Origin: Halomonas shengliensis
GTDB taxonomy: Bacteria > Pseudomonadota > Gammaproteobacteria > Pseudomonadales > Halomonadaceae
Direction of reading: 5' to 3'
NCBI RefSeq assembly: GCF_900104135.1
Contig: NZ_FNIV01000003.1
Location: 186,001-250,000 of the forward strand
DNA: 64,000 bases
Position 1 is the stretch's first letter; the number at the start of each line of letters is the position of its first letter. Under the pieces are notes generated by a model. It saw only the letters and a list, made by a program, of their open reading frames with translations. It was not told the origin of the DNA and made no database searches. This document shows positions 8,818 through 17,849 of the stretch, piece by piece. Made by a program: the position numbers and the translations under genes.

Positions 8818-9576
8818 ATGCTCATCGACGCCCACTGCCATCTGGACTTCCCCGACTTCGATGCCGACCGCGAGGCGGTGTTCGAGCGGGCCAGGGCGGT
8901 AGGTGTCACGCACTTCGTGGTGCCGGGCACGACCCGCCGGCGCTGGCCCGGTGTGCTGGGGCTGGCGGCGCGGGACGACGTCAGCGTCTGCCTGGGGCTG
9001 CACCCGTATTTCATGAAGGAGCACGCCGAGGGCGATATCGAGCGGCTGGCGCAGGCGCTGGAGGATCACCCGGAGGTGGTGGCGCTCGGTGAATGCGGTA
9101 TCGATGCCCGTTTCGCCGACACCCTCGATGACCAGTGGCGCCTCTTCGACGCCCAGCTGCGGATCGCCAAGGCACGCAGGCTGCCGGTGGTGATCCACTG
9201 CGTGCGCGCCAATGACCGGGTCGCCAAGCGCCTGCGCCAGCTGGCGCTCCCTGCCGGCGGGCTGATCCACGCCTTCGCCGGCTCCCCCGAGCAGGCCAGG
9301 GCCTTCCTCGACCTGGGGTTCGTCGTCGGCCTGGGTGGGGCGGTGACCTTCGAGCGGGCGAAGCGCCTGCGCCGGGCGGTGGTGAGCCTGCCCGACGACG
9401 GCTATGTGCTGGAGACCGACAGCCCCGACATGCCCCTGGCCGGCCACCAGGGGGAGCGCAACGAACCGGCGAGGGTGGCCGAGGTGTGCCGGGTCGTCGC
9501 CGGGCTGCGCGGTCAGGCGCCCGAGGCGGTGGCGGCCAACAGCACCGCCACCGCCCGTCGGCTGTTCCGGCTCTGA
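8818..9576 (+). CDS. TatD-family metal-dependent hydrolase
   Basis: This 252-residue TIM-barrel amidohydrolase starts with the metal-binding DAHCHLDF motif, contains the GECGID segment with a metal-ligand Glu, the VVIHCVRAND segment with a His, LIHAFAGSPEQA, and ends with LETDSPDMPL carrying the last Asp. TatD proteins are 3'-to-5' exonucleases acting on DNA or RNA; YjjV and YcfH are paralogues. Which paralogue this is cannot be settled from sequence alone, although the compact length and LETDSPDMP are closest to YjjV-like proteins. It ends 12 bp before the convergent ygfZ gene. Confidence 0.9.
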   Translation: MLIDAHCHLDFPDFDADREAVFERARAVGVTHFVVPGTTRRRWPGVLGLAARDDVSVCLGLHPYFMKEHAEGDIERLAQALEDHPEVVALGECGIDARFADTLDDQWRLFDAQLRIAKARRLPVVIHCVRANDRVAKRLRQLALPAGGLIHAFAGSPEQARAFLDLGFVVGLGGAVTFERAKRLRRAVVSLPDDGYVLETDSPDMPLAGHQGERNEPARVAEVCRVVAGLRGQAPEAVAANSTATARRLFRL

Positions 9577-9588
9577 AGTCGGTAAGGC

Positions 9589-10626
9589 TCAGGCGTCGCC
9601 GACCAGGCTCTCCGGATCCAGGCGCTCGATGGGGTAGGGCAGCTTCAGCGGCTTGAGCCGCTGGCCCGACACCGTCAGCGGGCCGAGGTCCTCCTTGGTG
9701 CTCAGCACCGCCAGGATCTCCGCCTGCTCATAGGCGTCCAGTTCGGCGGCGACCACCTCGCCGACCGCCTTGCCCTCGGCCGTCTCCACCTGGCTACCCA
9801 GCGCGGGGAGTTCCCCCCCCTCCAGCTGGGCGCGCGCCAGGCGGCGCTTCACCTGGCCCCGGAAGTGCGCGCGTGCCACCACCTCCTGGCCGGTATAGCA
9901 GCCCTTCTTGAAGCTGATGCCGCCCAGTGCCTCCCAGTTGAGCATCTGGGGCAGCAGGGCGTCGCGATGGGTCGGCGTGAGCCACGCCAGGCCCGCCTGG
10001 ATATCGTGGAGGCACCAGACGGCATTGCCCACCGGTGTGGCCTGATCGGCGAGGCGTGGCCAGGCCTCGGCCGCCATTGCCTCAGGGAGCAGGGCGAGCA
10101 GCCGGGGGCGTGGCCCGGGGTGGGCGAGCAGCTGGACCTCGCCATCCCCGGCCTGGTGCCAGGGCGCCGGCGGGGCGATCGCCAGGCGCGCCTCGGCCAG
10201 CGCCGCCGCCTCCTGGCCGATCAGGCCGATCAGCGCCAGGTCGTCACGCGGGGTCAGCTCGACCTGGTAGAAGGGGGCGAACTTCTTCAGGTGCTCGGCC
10301 AGCGATTCCACCAGCCCCCGGTGCAGCAGCAGCCGGTAGTGACCCTCGGCAACGCGCAGCAGCTGGGCGTTGGCCAGCATGCGTCCCTTGGGGGTGCAGA
10401 AGACGGTCAGGGGGGCCAGGTCGCCGTCCACCAGGCCGAGCTGGGCGCTGGTCTGGCCCTGCAGGAAGCGCTCGGCGCCGGTGCCGATCACGTCGAGCAC
10501 GCCCAGGTGCACCAACGGCGTCACCACCGTGGCGTCCAGCGCCGTGCGCGCCGGCGCCGGGGTGTCGAACGCGATGCGGTCATCGGCCTCCTGCCGTCCG
10601 CCCAGGGCGGTGATCCAGTCTTGCAT
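9589..10626 (-). CDS. ygfZ: Folate-binding tRNA-modifying protein YgfZ
   Basis: This 345-residue protein belongs to the GcvT-like YgfZ/IBA57 family, which uses tetrahydrofolate to support maturation or repair of some [4Fe-4S] enzymes, notably MiaB-type tRNA methylthiotransferases. The signature KGCYTGQE, with its essential Cys, is at about residue 240 (GGISFKKGCYTGQEVVARAHFRG). The N-terminal LGVLDVIGTGAERFLQGQTSA segment also fits. The start at 10626 is preferred because a GAGG sequence precedes it; an ATG six codons earlier lacks one. A class I fumarase (an Fe-S enzyme) lies about 3 kb away, but this is not evidence of a functional link. Confidence 0.93.
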   Translation of the reverse strand: MQDWITALGGRQEADDRIAFDTPAPARTALDATVVTPLVHLGVLDVIGTGAERFLQGQTSAQLGLVDGDLAPLTVFCTPKGRMLANAQLLRVAEGHYRLLLHRGLVESLAEHLKKFAPFYQVELTPRDDLALIGLIGQEAAALAEARLAIAPPAPWHQAGDGEVQLLAHPGPRPRLLALLPEAMAAEAWPRLADQATPVGNAVWCLHDIQAGLAWLTPTHRDALLPQMLNWEALGGISFKKGCYTGQEVVARAHFRGQVKRRLARAQLEGGELPALGSQVETAEGKAVGEVVAAELDAYEQAEILAVLSTKEDLGPLTVSGQRLKPLKLPYPIERLDPESLVGDA

Positions 10627-10757
10627 GGGGTGCCTCGTCGTCATGGGGAACTATCCATCTTATGCGGGCGGTGATGCGACATTGCAACCGCTGTCCGCCC
10701 TGCGTGCCCATGCTAGACTCGGTCCTTCACCCATGCCAGGCAAGCGGGGAGTGCGCG

Positions 10758-10955
10758 ATGGCCAGCCAGTCATTGAGCTTCAAGGGCGTCACCGACGCCG
10801 ACCAGGTCAACCGCATCACCACCGCGCTGATGATGCTGGACGGCGTCGACAGCGTGGAGGTGGGGCGCCATGGCGCCGAGGTGGAAGGCCGCGTGCGCCG
10901 CGAGGCGCTGGTCAAGGCGATCGAGGCCCTGGGGCTGTCGATCGAGGTCAAGTGA
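10758..10955 (+). CDS. Small HMA-like (ferredoxin-fold) protein lacking the CxxC motif
   Basis: This 65-residue protein has the beta-alpha-beta-beta-alpha-beta pattern of heavy-metal-associated domains: LSFKGVTDADQVNRITTALMM, then GVDSVEVG, then ALVKAIEALGLSIEV. HMA domains normally bind metal through GMxCxxC at the first loop; here that loop reads GVTDADQ with no Cys, so soft-metal binding by the usual mode is unlikely. GCGGGGAG upstream supports the start. It lies 15 bp before the OsmC-family gene on the same strand, so the two are probably co-transcribed. Its function is not known. Confidence 0.7.
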   Translation: MASQSLSFKGVTDADQVNRITTALMMLDGVDSVEVGRHGAEVEGRVRREALVKAIEALGLSIEVK

Positions 10956-10970
10956 GCAGGGAGAATCCGT

Positions 10971-11387
10971 ATGCAGAAGAGCATTGAGATCACGAGCGTT
11001 CGCAACCATATCTACCGCCAGCGGGTCGAACTGGACGGCTTCGAGGACCTCTTCGTCGACGTCCCCGAGGCCTACGGCGGCGAGGGCAGCGCCCCAGACC
11101 CCCATGACTACTTCGACCTCTCGCTGGGCGCCTGTAAGGCGATCACCTCGATGATGTACGCCCGGCGCAAGAAGTGGCCGCTGGAGGGCATCAGCGTCAC
11201 CGTGCATCGTGACGACAGCGACGAGCGCCACGGCACCTACCGCCTCGACGTGGCGATGACCTTCCACGGCATCGGCGACCCCGAGCAGGTCGCTCGCCTC
11301 GAGGAGATCAGCCACAAGTGCCCCATCCACCGGTTGATGACCAGCGCCACGGTGGAGGTGAGCACCCGCGCCGTGACCCCGGCCTGA
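10971..11387 (+). CDS. OsmC-family protein (thiol-dependent peroxidase fold)
   Basis: This 138-residue protein has the two conserved Cys regions of the OsmC/Ohr superfamily: LGACKAIT in the middle and SHKCPIHRLM near the C-terminus. Between them lies the characteristic domain with VTVHRDDSD and the AMTFHGIGDP stretch. OsmC and Ohr proteins reduce organic hydroperoxides with these two cysteines; the YhfA-type subgroup has unknown substrates. The DLSLGACKAITSMMYARRKKW context is closer to YhfA/OsmC than to Ohr. It follows the HMA-like gene by 15 bp and precedes uvrB by 55 bp. Confidence 0.85.
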   Translation: MQKSIEITSVRNHIYRQRVELDGFEDLFVDVPEAYGGEGSAPDPHDYFDLSLGACKAITSMMYARRKKWPLEGISVTVHRDDSDERHGTYRLDVAMTFHGIGDPEQVARLEEISHKCPIHRLMTSATVEVSTRAVTPA

Positions 11388-11403
11388 CCGGGAGCCGCCC
11401 CTG

Positions 11404-11424
11404 CGGCGACCCTCGGCGTCGCCG
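11404..11424 (+). other. Short hairpin between osmC-like gene and uvrB
   Basis: CGGCGAC (11404-11410) pairs with GTCGCCG (11418-11424) around a 7-nt loop. It could be a weak terminator or an attenuator; no T-run follows. No LexA-type CTG-N10-CAG site was seen in the 55-bp spacer. Confidence 0.3.
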
Positions 11425-11442
11425 CCCTGACCCGGAGAGCCC

Positions 11443-13470
11443 ATGAGCAAGCCCTTTCGCCTCGCCTCGAAGTTCCAGCCCGCCGGCGACCAGCCGACGG
11501 CGATCGCGGGCCTGGTGAACGGCCTGGAGGCGGGCCTCGCCCACCAGACCCTGCTCGGCGTGACCGGCTCCGGCAAGACCTTCACCATGGCCAACGTGGT
11601 GGAGCGCCTGCAGCGCCCCACCATCGTCATGGCCCCCAACAAGACCCTGGCGGCGCAGCTCTACGGCGAGTTCAAGGCGTTCTTCCCCGACAACGCCGTG
11701 GAGTACTTCGTCTCCTACTACGACTACTACCAGCCCGAGGCCTATGTGCCGTCGTCGGACACCTTCATCGAGAAGGACGCCTCCATCAACGACCACATCG
11801 AGCAGATGCGCCTCTCCGCCACCAAGGCACTGCTGGAACGCCGCGACGCCCTGATCGTGGTCTCGGTGTCGGCGATCTACGGCCTGGGTGACCCCGACCA
11901 GTACCTGAAGATGCGCCTGCACTTCACCCGCGGCGAGCTGATCGATCAGCGCAAGTTCCTGCGTCGCCTGGCGGAGCTGCAGTACACCCGCAACGACATG
12001 GACTTCAAGCGCGGCACCTACCGGGTACGTGGCGACGTCATCGACATCTTCCCGGCCGACGCCGAGGATGAGGCGGTGCGGGTGGAGCTGTTCGACGACG
12101 AGATCGACTCGATCCGGCTGTTCGATCCGCTTACCGGCGAGGTGCGTGGCGAGGTGCCGCGCATGACCGTCTACCCCAAGTCGCACTACGTGACGCCCCG
12201 GGAGACCATCCTCGGCGCCATCGACCAGATCAAGGCGGAGCTGGCCGAGCGTCTCGAGTGGCTCAGGAAGCACGAGCGGCTGGTGGAGGCCCAGCGCCTG
12301 GAGCAGCGCACCCTCTATGACATCGAGATGATGCTGGAGCTCGGCTACTGCAACGGCATCGAGAACTACTCCCGCTACCTCTCGGGGCGCAACCCCGGCG
12401 AGCCGCCGCCCACCTTCTTCGACTACCTGCCCGACGATGCACTGCTGTTCATCGACGAGAGCCACGTCAGCGTTCCCCAGGTGGGCGGCATGTACAAGGG
12501 CGACCGCTCGCGCAAGGAAACCCTGGTGGAGTACGGCTTCCGGCTGCCCTCGGCGCTGGACAACCGCCCCATGAAGTTCGAGGAGTGGGAGGCGATCAGC
12601 CCCCAGACGATCTTCGTGTCGGCGACTCCGGGTCCCTACGAGGCCGAGCATGCCGGCCAGGTGGTGGAGCAGGTGGTGCGTCCCACCGGCCTGCTCGACC
12701 CGGAGCTCGAGGTGCGCCCGGCCACCACCCAGGTGGACGACCTGCTCTCCGAGATCCGCCTGCGCGCCGAGGTCGGCGAGCGGGTGCTGGTGACCACCCT
12801 GACCAAGCGCATGGCGGAGGATCTCACCGAGTACCTGGACGAGCACGACGTGCGGGTGCGCTACCTGCACTCAGACATCGACACCGTGGAGCGGGTGGAG
12901 ATCATCCGCGACCTGCGGCTGGGCAAGTTCGACGTCCTGGTGGGCATCAACCTGCTGCGCGAGGGGCTTGACATCCCCGAGGTCTCGCTGGTGGCGATCC
13001 TCGATGCCGACAAGGAGGGCTTCCTGCGTAACGAGCGCTCGCTGATCCAGACCATCGGCCGCGCCGCCCGCAACGCCCACGGCAAGGCGATCCTCTACGC
13101 CGACCGGGTCACCGACTCCATGCGCCGTGCCATGGAGGAGACCGAGCGCCGTCGCGCCAAGCAGATCGCCTTCAACGAGGAGCACGGCATCACCCCGCAG
13201 ACGGTGACCCGCTCGGTGGCGGACATCCTCGAGGCGGCCCAGACTCCCGGGAAGAAGGGCAAGGGGCGCCGCGGCGAGCGCAAGGTAGCCGAGCCGGCCG
13301 GTGTGTATGACCCCGCCGACCTCTCGCCACAGGAGGTGGCGCACGAGCTCACCCGGGTCGAGGACGCCATGTTCGAGGCCGCCCAGAACCTCGAGTTCGA
13401 GGAGGCCGCGCGGCTGCGCGACCGGCTGCACGAGCTCAAGGAGCGACAGCTGGCGCTGGGGGCGGTGTAG
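11443..13470 (+). CDS. uvrB: Excinuclease ABC subunit B
   Basis: This 675-residue protein is the UvrB helicase-like damage-verification subunit of nucleotide excision repair. It has Walker [13 protein letters not shown], the beta-hairpin region [16 protein letters not shown] preceded by the [13 protein letters not shown] segment, Walker [14 protein letters not shown], and helicase motifs V/VI ([17 protein letters not shown] and TIGRAARN). A C-terminal UVR motif ([23 protein letters not shown]) would contact UvrC. The length is typical. A basic, Gly/Lys-rich linker lies before the UVR motif. The start is supported by CGGAGAG upstream. Confidence 0.97.
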   Translation: MSKPFRLASKFQPAGDQPTAIAGLVNGLEAGLAHQTLLGVTGSGKTFTMANVVERLQRPTIVMAPNKTLAAQLYGEFKAFFPDNAVEYFVSYYDYYQPEAYVPSSDTFIEKDASINDHIEQMRLSATKALLERRDALIVVSVSAIYGLGDPDQYLKMRLHFTRGELIDQRKFLRRLAELQYTRNDMDFKRGTYRVRGDVIDIFPADAEDEAVRVELFDDEIDSIRLFDPLTGEVRGEVPRMTVYPKSHYVTPRETILGAIDQIKAELAERLEWLRKHERLVEAQRLEQRTLYDIEMMLELGYCNGIENYSRYLSGRNPGEPPPTFFDYLPDDALLFIDESHVSVPQVGGMYKGDRSRKETLVEYGFRLPSALDNRPMKFEEWEAISPQTIFVSATPGPYEAEHAGQVVEQVVRPTGLLDPELEVRPATTQVDDLLSEIRLRAEVGERVLVTTLTKRMAEDLTEYLDEHDVRVRYLHSDIDTVERVEIIRDLRLGKFDVLVGINLLREGLDIPEVSLVAILDADKEGFLRNERSLIQTIGRAARNAHGKAILYADRVTDSMRRAMEETERRRAKQIAFNEEHGITPQTVTRSVADILEAAQTPGKKGKGRRGERKVAEPAGVYDPADLSPQEVAHELTRVEDAMFEAAQNLEFEEAARLRDRLHELKERQLALGAV

Positions 13471-13552
13471 CCGGTGTTACCCCTTAGAGTATCCATATTT
13501 ATACCGTTATCTTGCTTTATCTCCACTTCGATATAAGCCTTGCTACCGCGCC

Positions 13553-13581
13553 ATGTCGGCAACGGGGAGGGTAGGGTATAA
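13553..13581 (+). promoter_or_regulatory. Putative sigma70 promoter for fumarase gene
   Basis: A consensus -10 TATAAT is at 13576-13581, about 75 bp before the fumarase start, in an AT-rich spacer that contrasts with the flanking genes. The -35 is poor (ATGTCG at 13553-13558 for a 17-bp spacer), so an activator may be needed. Confidence 0.45.
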
Positions 13582-13656
13582 TGCTTGCCGTTCGAGCCCG
13601 CCATGCCGCCCCGGGGCCGTGCGGGCAAGCCGACCACGCCAAGGAGTCCCTTGCTG

Positions 13657-15162
13657 ATGACCGTGATTCGCCAGGACGATCTGATCCAGAGCGTCGCCGA
13701 TGCACTGCAGTACATCTCCTATTACCACCCCAAGGACTTCATCGACGCCATGGCGGCGGCCTACGAGCGCGAGGAGAATCCCGCAGCCAAGGACGCCATC
13801 GCCCAGATCCTGATCAACTCGCGCATGTGCGCCATGGGCCATCGGCCGATCTGCCAGGACACCGGCATCGTCACCGTCTTCGTCCACGTGGGCATGAACG
13901 TCCAGTGGGATGCCGAGATGAGCCTAGACGACATGATCAACGAGGGCGTGCGTCGCGCCTACCAGCTGCCCGACAACGTGCTGCGCGCCTCGGTGCTGGC
14001 CGACCCAGACGGCGCCCGCAAGAACACCGGCGACAATACGCCGGCGATCATCCACCACAAGATCGTGCCTGGCGACACCGTCGAGGTGTTCGTGGCGGCC
14101 AAGGGCGGCGGCAGCGAGGCCAAGTCCAAGTTCGCCATGCTCAACCCCTCCGACAGCGTGGTCGACTGGGTGATGGAGCAGCTGCCCAAGATGGGGGCGG
14201 GCTGGTGCCCGCCCGGCATGCTGGGCATCGGCATCGGTGGCACCGCCGAGAAGGCCATGGAGATCGCCAAGGAGGCGCTGCTCGATCCCATCGACATCCA
14301 GGAGCTGCAGGCCCGTGGCGCCTCCAACCGCGCCGAGGAGCTGCGCCTGGAGCTCTACGACCGGGTCAACAAGAGCGGCATCGGCGCCCAGGGCCTGGGT
14401 GGCCTGACCACGGTGCTCGACATCAAGGTCAAGGACTACCCGACCCACGCCGCCAACAAGCCGGTGGCGATCATCCCCAACTGCGCCGCCACCCGCCACG
14501 CCCACTTCACCCTGGATGGCTCCGGTCCCGCGGCGCTGCCGGCGCCGAAGCTCGAGGACTGGCCCGAGATCACCCGTGAGATGGGCGACAACGTCAAGCG
14601 AGTCGACCTCGACAGCATCACCCCCGAGGAGGTGCAGACCTGGCAGCCCGGCGACACCCTGCTGCTCAACGGCAAGCTGCTCACCGGCCGTGATGCCGCC
14701 CACAAGCGCATGGTGGACATGATCGCCAAGGGTGAGCCGCTGCCGGTGGACCTGAAGGGGCGCTTCATCTACTACGTGGGTCCGGTGGACCCGGTGGGTG
14801 ACGAGGTGGTCGGCCCGGCCGGTCCCACCACCGCCACCCGCATGGACAAGTTCACCCGCACCATGCTGGAGGAGACCGGCCTGCTGGGCATGGTCGGCAA
14901 GGCCGAGCGCGGTCCGGCGGCCATCGAGGCGATCCGCGACAACAAGGCGGTCTACCTGATGGCGGTGGGCGGCTCCGCCTACCTGGTCGCCCAGGCGATC
15001 AAGAAGTCCCGCGTGGTGGGCTTCGAGGATCTGGGCATGGAGGCGATCTACGAGTTCGAGGTCGAGGACATGCCGGTGACCGTGGCGGTCGACAGCCAGG
15101 GCACCTCGGTGCACCAGACCGGCCCGGCCAAGTGGAAGGAGATCATCGCCGAGCGCGCCTGA
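13657..15162 (+). CDS. fumA: Class I (Fe-S) fumarate hydratase
   Basis: This 501-residue protein is of the class I, oxygen-sensitive [4Fe-4S] fumarase family, converting fumarate and malate in the TCA cycle. The alpha part contains HRPICQDTGIV and the GWCPPGMLGIGIGGTAEKA stretch, and IIPNCAATRHAHF carries a further Cys, giving three candidate cluster ligands. The beta part contains LLLNGKLLTGRDAAHKRM and GRFIYYVGPVDPVGDEVVGPAGPTTATRMD. The length is slightly below E. coli FumA (548). The ATG at 13657 is used; AAGGAG lies 10 nt upstream, and a TTG two codons earlier is an alternative start. A strong terminator follows. Confidence 0.95.
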   Translation: MTVIRQDDLIQSVADALQYISYYHPKDFIDAMAAAYEREENPAAKDAIAQILINSRMCAMGHRPICQDTGIVTVFVHVGMNVQWDAEMSLDDMINEGVRRAYQLPDNVLRASVLADPDGARKNTGDNTPAIIHHKIVPGDTVEVFVAAKGGGSEAKSKFAMLNPSDSVVDWVMEQLPKMGAGWCPPGMLGIGIGGTAEKAMEIAKEALLDPIDIQELQARGASNRAEELRLELYDRVNKSGIGAQGLGGLTTVLDIKVKDYPTHAANKPVAIIPNCAATRHAHFTLDGSGPAALPAPKLEDWPEITREMGDNVKRVDLDSITPEEVQTWQPGDTLLLNGKLLTGRDAAHKRMVDMIAKGEPLPVDLKGRFIYYVGPVDPVGDEVVGPAGPTTATRMDKFTRTMLEETGLLGMVGKAERGPAAIEAIRDNKAVYLMAVGGSAYLVAQAIKKSRVVGFEDLGMEAIYEFEVEDMPVTVAVDSQGTSVHQTGPAKWKEIIAERA

Positions 15163-15179
15163 TTCGCAGTCCGAGCCTT

Positions 15180-15215
15180 GCAGCGGCCCCGCCATCTGGC
15201 GGGGCCGCTGCCGTT
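15180..15215 (+). terminator. Rho-independent terminator after fumarase
   Basis: GCAGCGGCCCCGCCA (15180-15194) pairs perfectly with TGGCGGGGCCGCTGC (15197-15211) around TC, followed by CGTTT. The stem is 15 bp. Confidence 0.75.
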
Positions 15216-15254
15216 TGGGTATGCTGCAACACATTGTTTCTGCGGGGAGTGCAC

Positions 15255-16673
15255 ATGACTTCCTGGCTGATCGGCCTGGCCATCTTCGTCATCCACCTGC
15301 TGGGCGTCGTCTCGGCGGTGCTGGCATTGATGTCGAGTCGAACCTCCCAGGGGGCGATCGCCTGGATCCTCTCCCTGGTCACGCTGCCCTATGTGGCGGT
15401 GCCCGCCTACTGGATCTTCGGCCGCCCACGCTTCTACGGCTACGTCTCGGCCCGCGGCGAACGCGACACCGTCCTGCGCCGGGTGCTGGCCCGCTATCGC
15501 AGCCGGGTGGAGCCCTACCTGGCCGACATCCGCGACCCCGACGTGCGCGCCGTGGAGCAGCTCGCCCAGATGCCGATGACCAGCGGCAACCGTGCCGAGC
15601 TGCTGATCGACGGCCAGGCCACCTTCGACAGCCTCTTCGCTGGCCTCGCGCGCGCCGAGGAGTATGCCCTGGTGCAGTTCTTCATCGTGCGCAACGACGC
15701 CCTGGGGGCCGAGCTGAAGCGCCACCTGCAGCAGGCCGCCGAGCGCGGGGTGCGGGTCTACTTCCTGTATGACGAGATCGGCAGCCACCAGCTCAACGAG
15801 GGCTACCTGCGCGACCTGGCCGAGGCCGGCATCGAGGTCAGCGCCTTCCGCTCCTCGCGAGGCTTCCGGCATCGCTTCCAGCTCAACTTCCGCAACCATC
15901 GCAAGGTAGTGGTAGTGGACGGCCGCGAGGGCTGGGTCGGCGGCTTCAACGTCGGGGTGGAGTACCTGGGGGAGCATCCCCGTCACGGCCCCTGGCGCGA
16001 CACCCATCTCAAGCTGACCGGCCCCAGCGTGCTGGGCCTCCAGGAGGCCTTCTGGGAGGACTGGCACTGGGCTACCGGGGAGATGATCACCCTCGACTGG
16101 GTGCCCAGGGTGACCTGCGAGGAGTGCCACAAGGTGGTCATCGTGCCCTCGGGGCCGGCCGATCGTCAGGAGACCGCCAGCCTGCTGGTGCAGCACGCCA
16201 TCCACAGCGCCCGAGAGCGCTTCTGGGTCACCAGTCCCTACTTCGTGCCCGACCAGGGGGTCCAGGATGCCCTGCGCCTGGCCGCCATGCGCGGTGTCGA
16301 CGTGCGCATCATGATGCCCGAGCGCCCGGACCACCTACTGGTGTTCCTCTCGGCCTTCTCCTTCCTGCCCGACATGCTGCGCGCCGGGGTCAGGGTCTAC
16401 CGCTACCAGCCCGGCTTCCTGCACCAGAAGGTGATGCTGGTCGACCACGAGGCGGCCAGCGTCGGCACCGTCAACCTCGACAACCGCTCCTTCCGGCTCA
16501 ACTTCGAGATCACCGCCTTCCTGCCCGACCGCGCCTTCGCCGCCGAGGTGCGGAAGATGCTGGAGCGCGACTTCGCCCAGTGCCGGCGCATCAGCCTGGA
16601 GGAGCTCACCTCGCGCCCGCTGTGGCGCAAGCTGGTCTCCCGGGCCGCCTACCTGCTGGCCCCGATTCAGTGA
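15255..16673 (+). CDS. cls: Cardiolipin synthase (phospholipase D family)
   Basis: This 472-residue protein has two hydrophobic N-terminal segments (about residues 3-25 and 37-55, the latter with LPYVAVPAYWIFGRPRF) followed by two PLD domains. Both HKD motifs are intact: HRKVVVVD (first) and HQKVMLVD (second), each followed by a Gly- or Asn-rich segment (GGFNVG and GTVNLDNRSF). ClsA-type enzymes condense two phosphatidylglycerol molecules to cardiolipin at the inner membrane, which is relevant to membrane charge under salt stress. The start at 15255 is chosen because GGGGAG lies upstream and the protein then begins with the first membrane segment. Confidence 0.93.
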   Translation: MTSWLIGLAIFVIHLLGVVSAVLALMSSRTSQGAIAWILSLVTLPYVAVPAYWIFGRPRFYGYVSARGERDTVLRRVLARYRSRVEPYLADIRDPDVRAVEQLAQMPMTSGNRAELLIDGQATFDSLFAGLARAEEYALVQFFIVRNDALGAELKRHLQQAAERGVRVYFLYDEIGSHQLNEGYLRDLAEAGIEVSAFRSSRGFRHRFQLNFRNHRKVVVVDGREGWVGGFNVGVEYLGEHPRHGPWRDTHLKLTGPSVLGLQEAFWEDWHWATGEMITLDWVPRVTCEECHKVVIVPSGPADRQETASLLVQHAIHSARERFWVTSPYFVPDQGVQDALRLAAMRGVDVRIMMPERPDHLLVFLSAFSFLPDMLRAGVRVYRYQPGFLHQKVMLVDHEAASVGTVNLDNRSFRLNFEITAFLPDRAFAAEVRKMLERDFAQCRRISLEELTSRPLWRKLVSRAAYLLAPIQ

Positions 16674-16690
16674 TATATTAACCGCTTGCG

Positions 16691-16711
16691 ATGACCGGCC
16701 TGGCTGGTCAT
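16691..16711. promoter_or_regulatory. 21-bp near-palindrome upstream of lysR
   Basis: ATGACC (16691-16696) and GGTCAT (16706-16711) are reverse complements, with inner GCC and GGC also paired. It ends 29 bp before the LysR start codon, a plausible autoregulatory operator; it could instead be a weak cls terminator. Confidence 0.35.
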
Positions 16712-16740
16712 TACGCCCACCACACGGATCGGGAGTCGCG

Positions 16741-17658
16741 GTGAACCTCGAGACCAAGTGGCTGGAGGACTTCGTTGCCCTGGCCAACACGCGCAGCTTT
16801 TCCGCCTCGGCGCGTCAGCGCCATGTCACCCAGCCGGCCTTCAGCCGCCGCATCCGCTCCCTGGAACAGGCGGTGGGAGCGACTCTGGTGGACCGCTCCA
16901 CCACCCCGGTGGGGCTGACCCCGGAGGGGCAGCTGTTCCTGGTCACCGCCCGCAACCTGGTGGAGCAGCTCAACGAGAGCCTGGGCCACCTGCGCGGCCT
17001 GGCGATGGCCAACGAGGCGCTGGATATCGTCGCCGCCCACTCCCTGGCGCTGAGCTTCTTTCCGCCCTGGATCTCGCGGCTGCAGCAGGGCGTCGGCGAG
17101 CTGCCCACCCGCCTGGTGGCGATGAACGTGGGCGAGGCGATCCATGTGCTGCGCGAGGGCAACTGCGACCTGATGCTCGCCTACCACGACTCCCACGCCA
17201 CCATGCAGCTCGACTCCGAGGTCTTTCCCTCCTTCTCCATCGGCCAGGTGAAGATGGTCCCGGTGAGCCTGCCGGACGAGGAGGGCGAGCCACGCTTCGC
17301 GCTGGAGTCGGAGGAGCCGGTCCCCTATCTCGCCTACACCCAGGGCGCCTTCCTAGGGCGCAGCGTGCGCATGCTGCTCAAGAACGACCCGCTGCGCCTG
17401 CGTCTGCGCACCGTCTACGAGACCGCCATGGCCGAGGGGCTCAAGGGCATGGTGATGCAGGGCATGGGCATGGCCTGGATCCCGGACTTCTGCATCCGCG
17501 AGGAGCTCCGCGACGGACGCCTGGTACGCGCCGGCGCCGAGAAGTGGGACATCCCCCTGGAGATCCGCCTCTACCGCTGCTCCCTGGTCCACAAGCCCGG
17601 CGTCGAGAAGCTCTGGAAGCAAATGCAGAAGCTGCCGCGTGACTTCCTCCAGGCTTGA
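16741..17658 (+). CDS. LysR-family transcriptional regulator
   Basis: This 305-residue protein has an N-terminal winged HTH (FVALANTRSFSASARQRHVTQPAFSRRIRSLE) and a LysR substrate-binding domain. A GTG start is used, with GGGAGTCGCG just upstream. The effector and targets are unknown. It resembles the second LysR protein of this window (48449-49357) in N-terminal layout (WLEDFVALA versus WLDDFIALA), suggesting they belong to one subfamily. It follows the cls gene by 67 bp and converges on the NadM-Nudix gene, with a MITE-like element between them. Confidence 0.9.
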   Translation: MNLETKWLEDFVALANTRSFSASARQRHVTQPAFSRRIRSLEQAVGATLVDRSTTPVGLTPEGQLFLVTARNLVEQLNESLGHLRGLAMANEALDIVAAHSLALSFFPPWISRLQQGVGELPTRLVAMNVGEAIHVLREGNCDLMLAYHDSHATMQLDSEVFPSFSIGQVKMVPVSLPDEEGEPRFALESEEPVPYLAYTQGAFLGRSVRMLLKNDPLRLRLRTVYETAMAEGLKGMVMQGMGMAWIPDFCIREELRDGRLVRAGAEKWDIPLEIRLYRCSLVHKPGVEKLWKQMQKLPRDFLQA

Positions 17659-17702
17659 GCTCCCTCTTCGCTCGCGACGGAAATCCCATCCTTATCGATG
17701 AA

Positions 17703-17849
17703 CTAGGCTTTGTCTGAAAAGTCGGCGAGCGAAGGTCAGACAAGGCAAAAATCGGTGAAAAGACGGAGTTTACGAGTTGTAAATGAGGTCTTTGAGTCGA
17801 TTTTTAACGCCGTATGGTCGAGCGCAGCCAGTTTTCGGACAGAGCCTAG
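17703..17849. mobile_element. MITE-like element, 147 bp including flanking CTAG
   Basis: The two ends form an imperfect terminal inverted repeat: CTAGGCTTTGTCTGAAAA (17703-17720) against the complement of 17832-17849, which reads CTAGGCTCTGTCCGAAAA (two mismatches in 18). CTAG occurs at both extremes and may be a 4-bp target duplication of YTAR type, as made by some IS5-family transposases. The interior is AT-richer than the flanks, has no convincing ORF, and contains a TTTAC-N5-GTAAA palindrome at 17769-17783. It is probably a non-autonomous element mobilised by a transposase elsewhere in the genome. The right end carries the stop codon of the adjacent minus-strand gene. Confidence 0.65.

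Noticed and set aside
11308..12870. 520-codon open frame antisense to uvrB
   Set aside because: It mirrors the uvrB reading frame and has low-complexity composition; uvrB motifs are complete on the plus strand.
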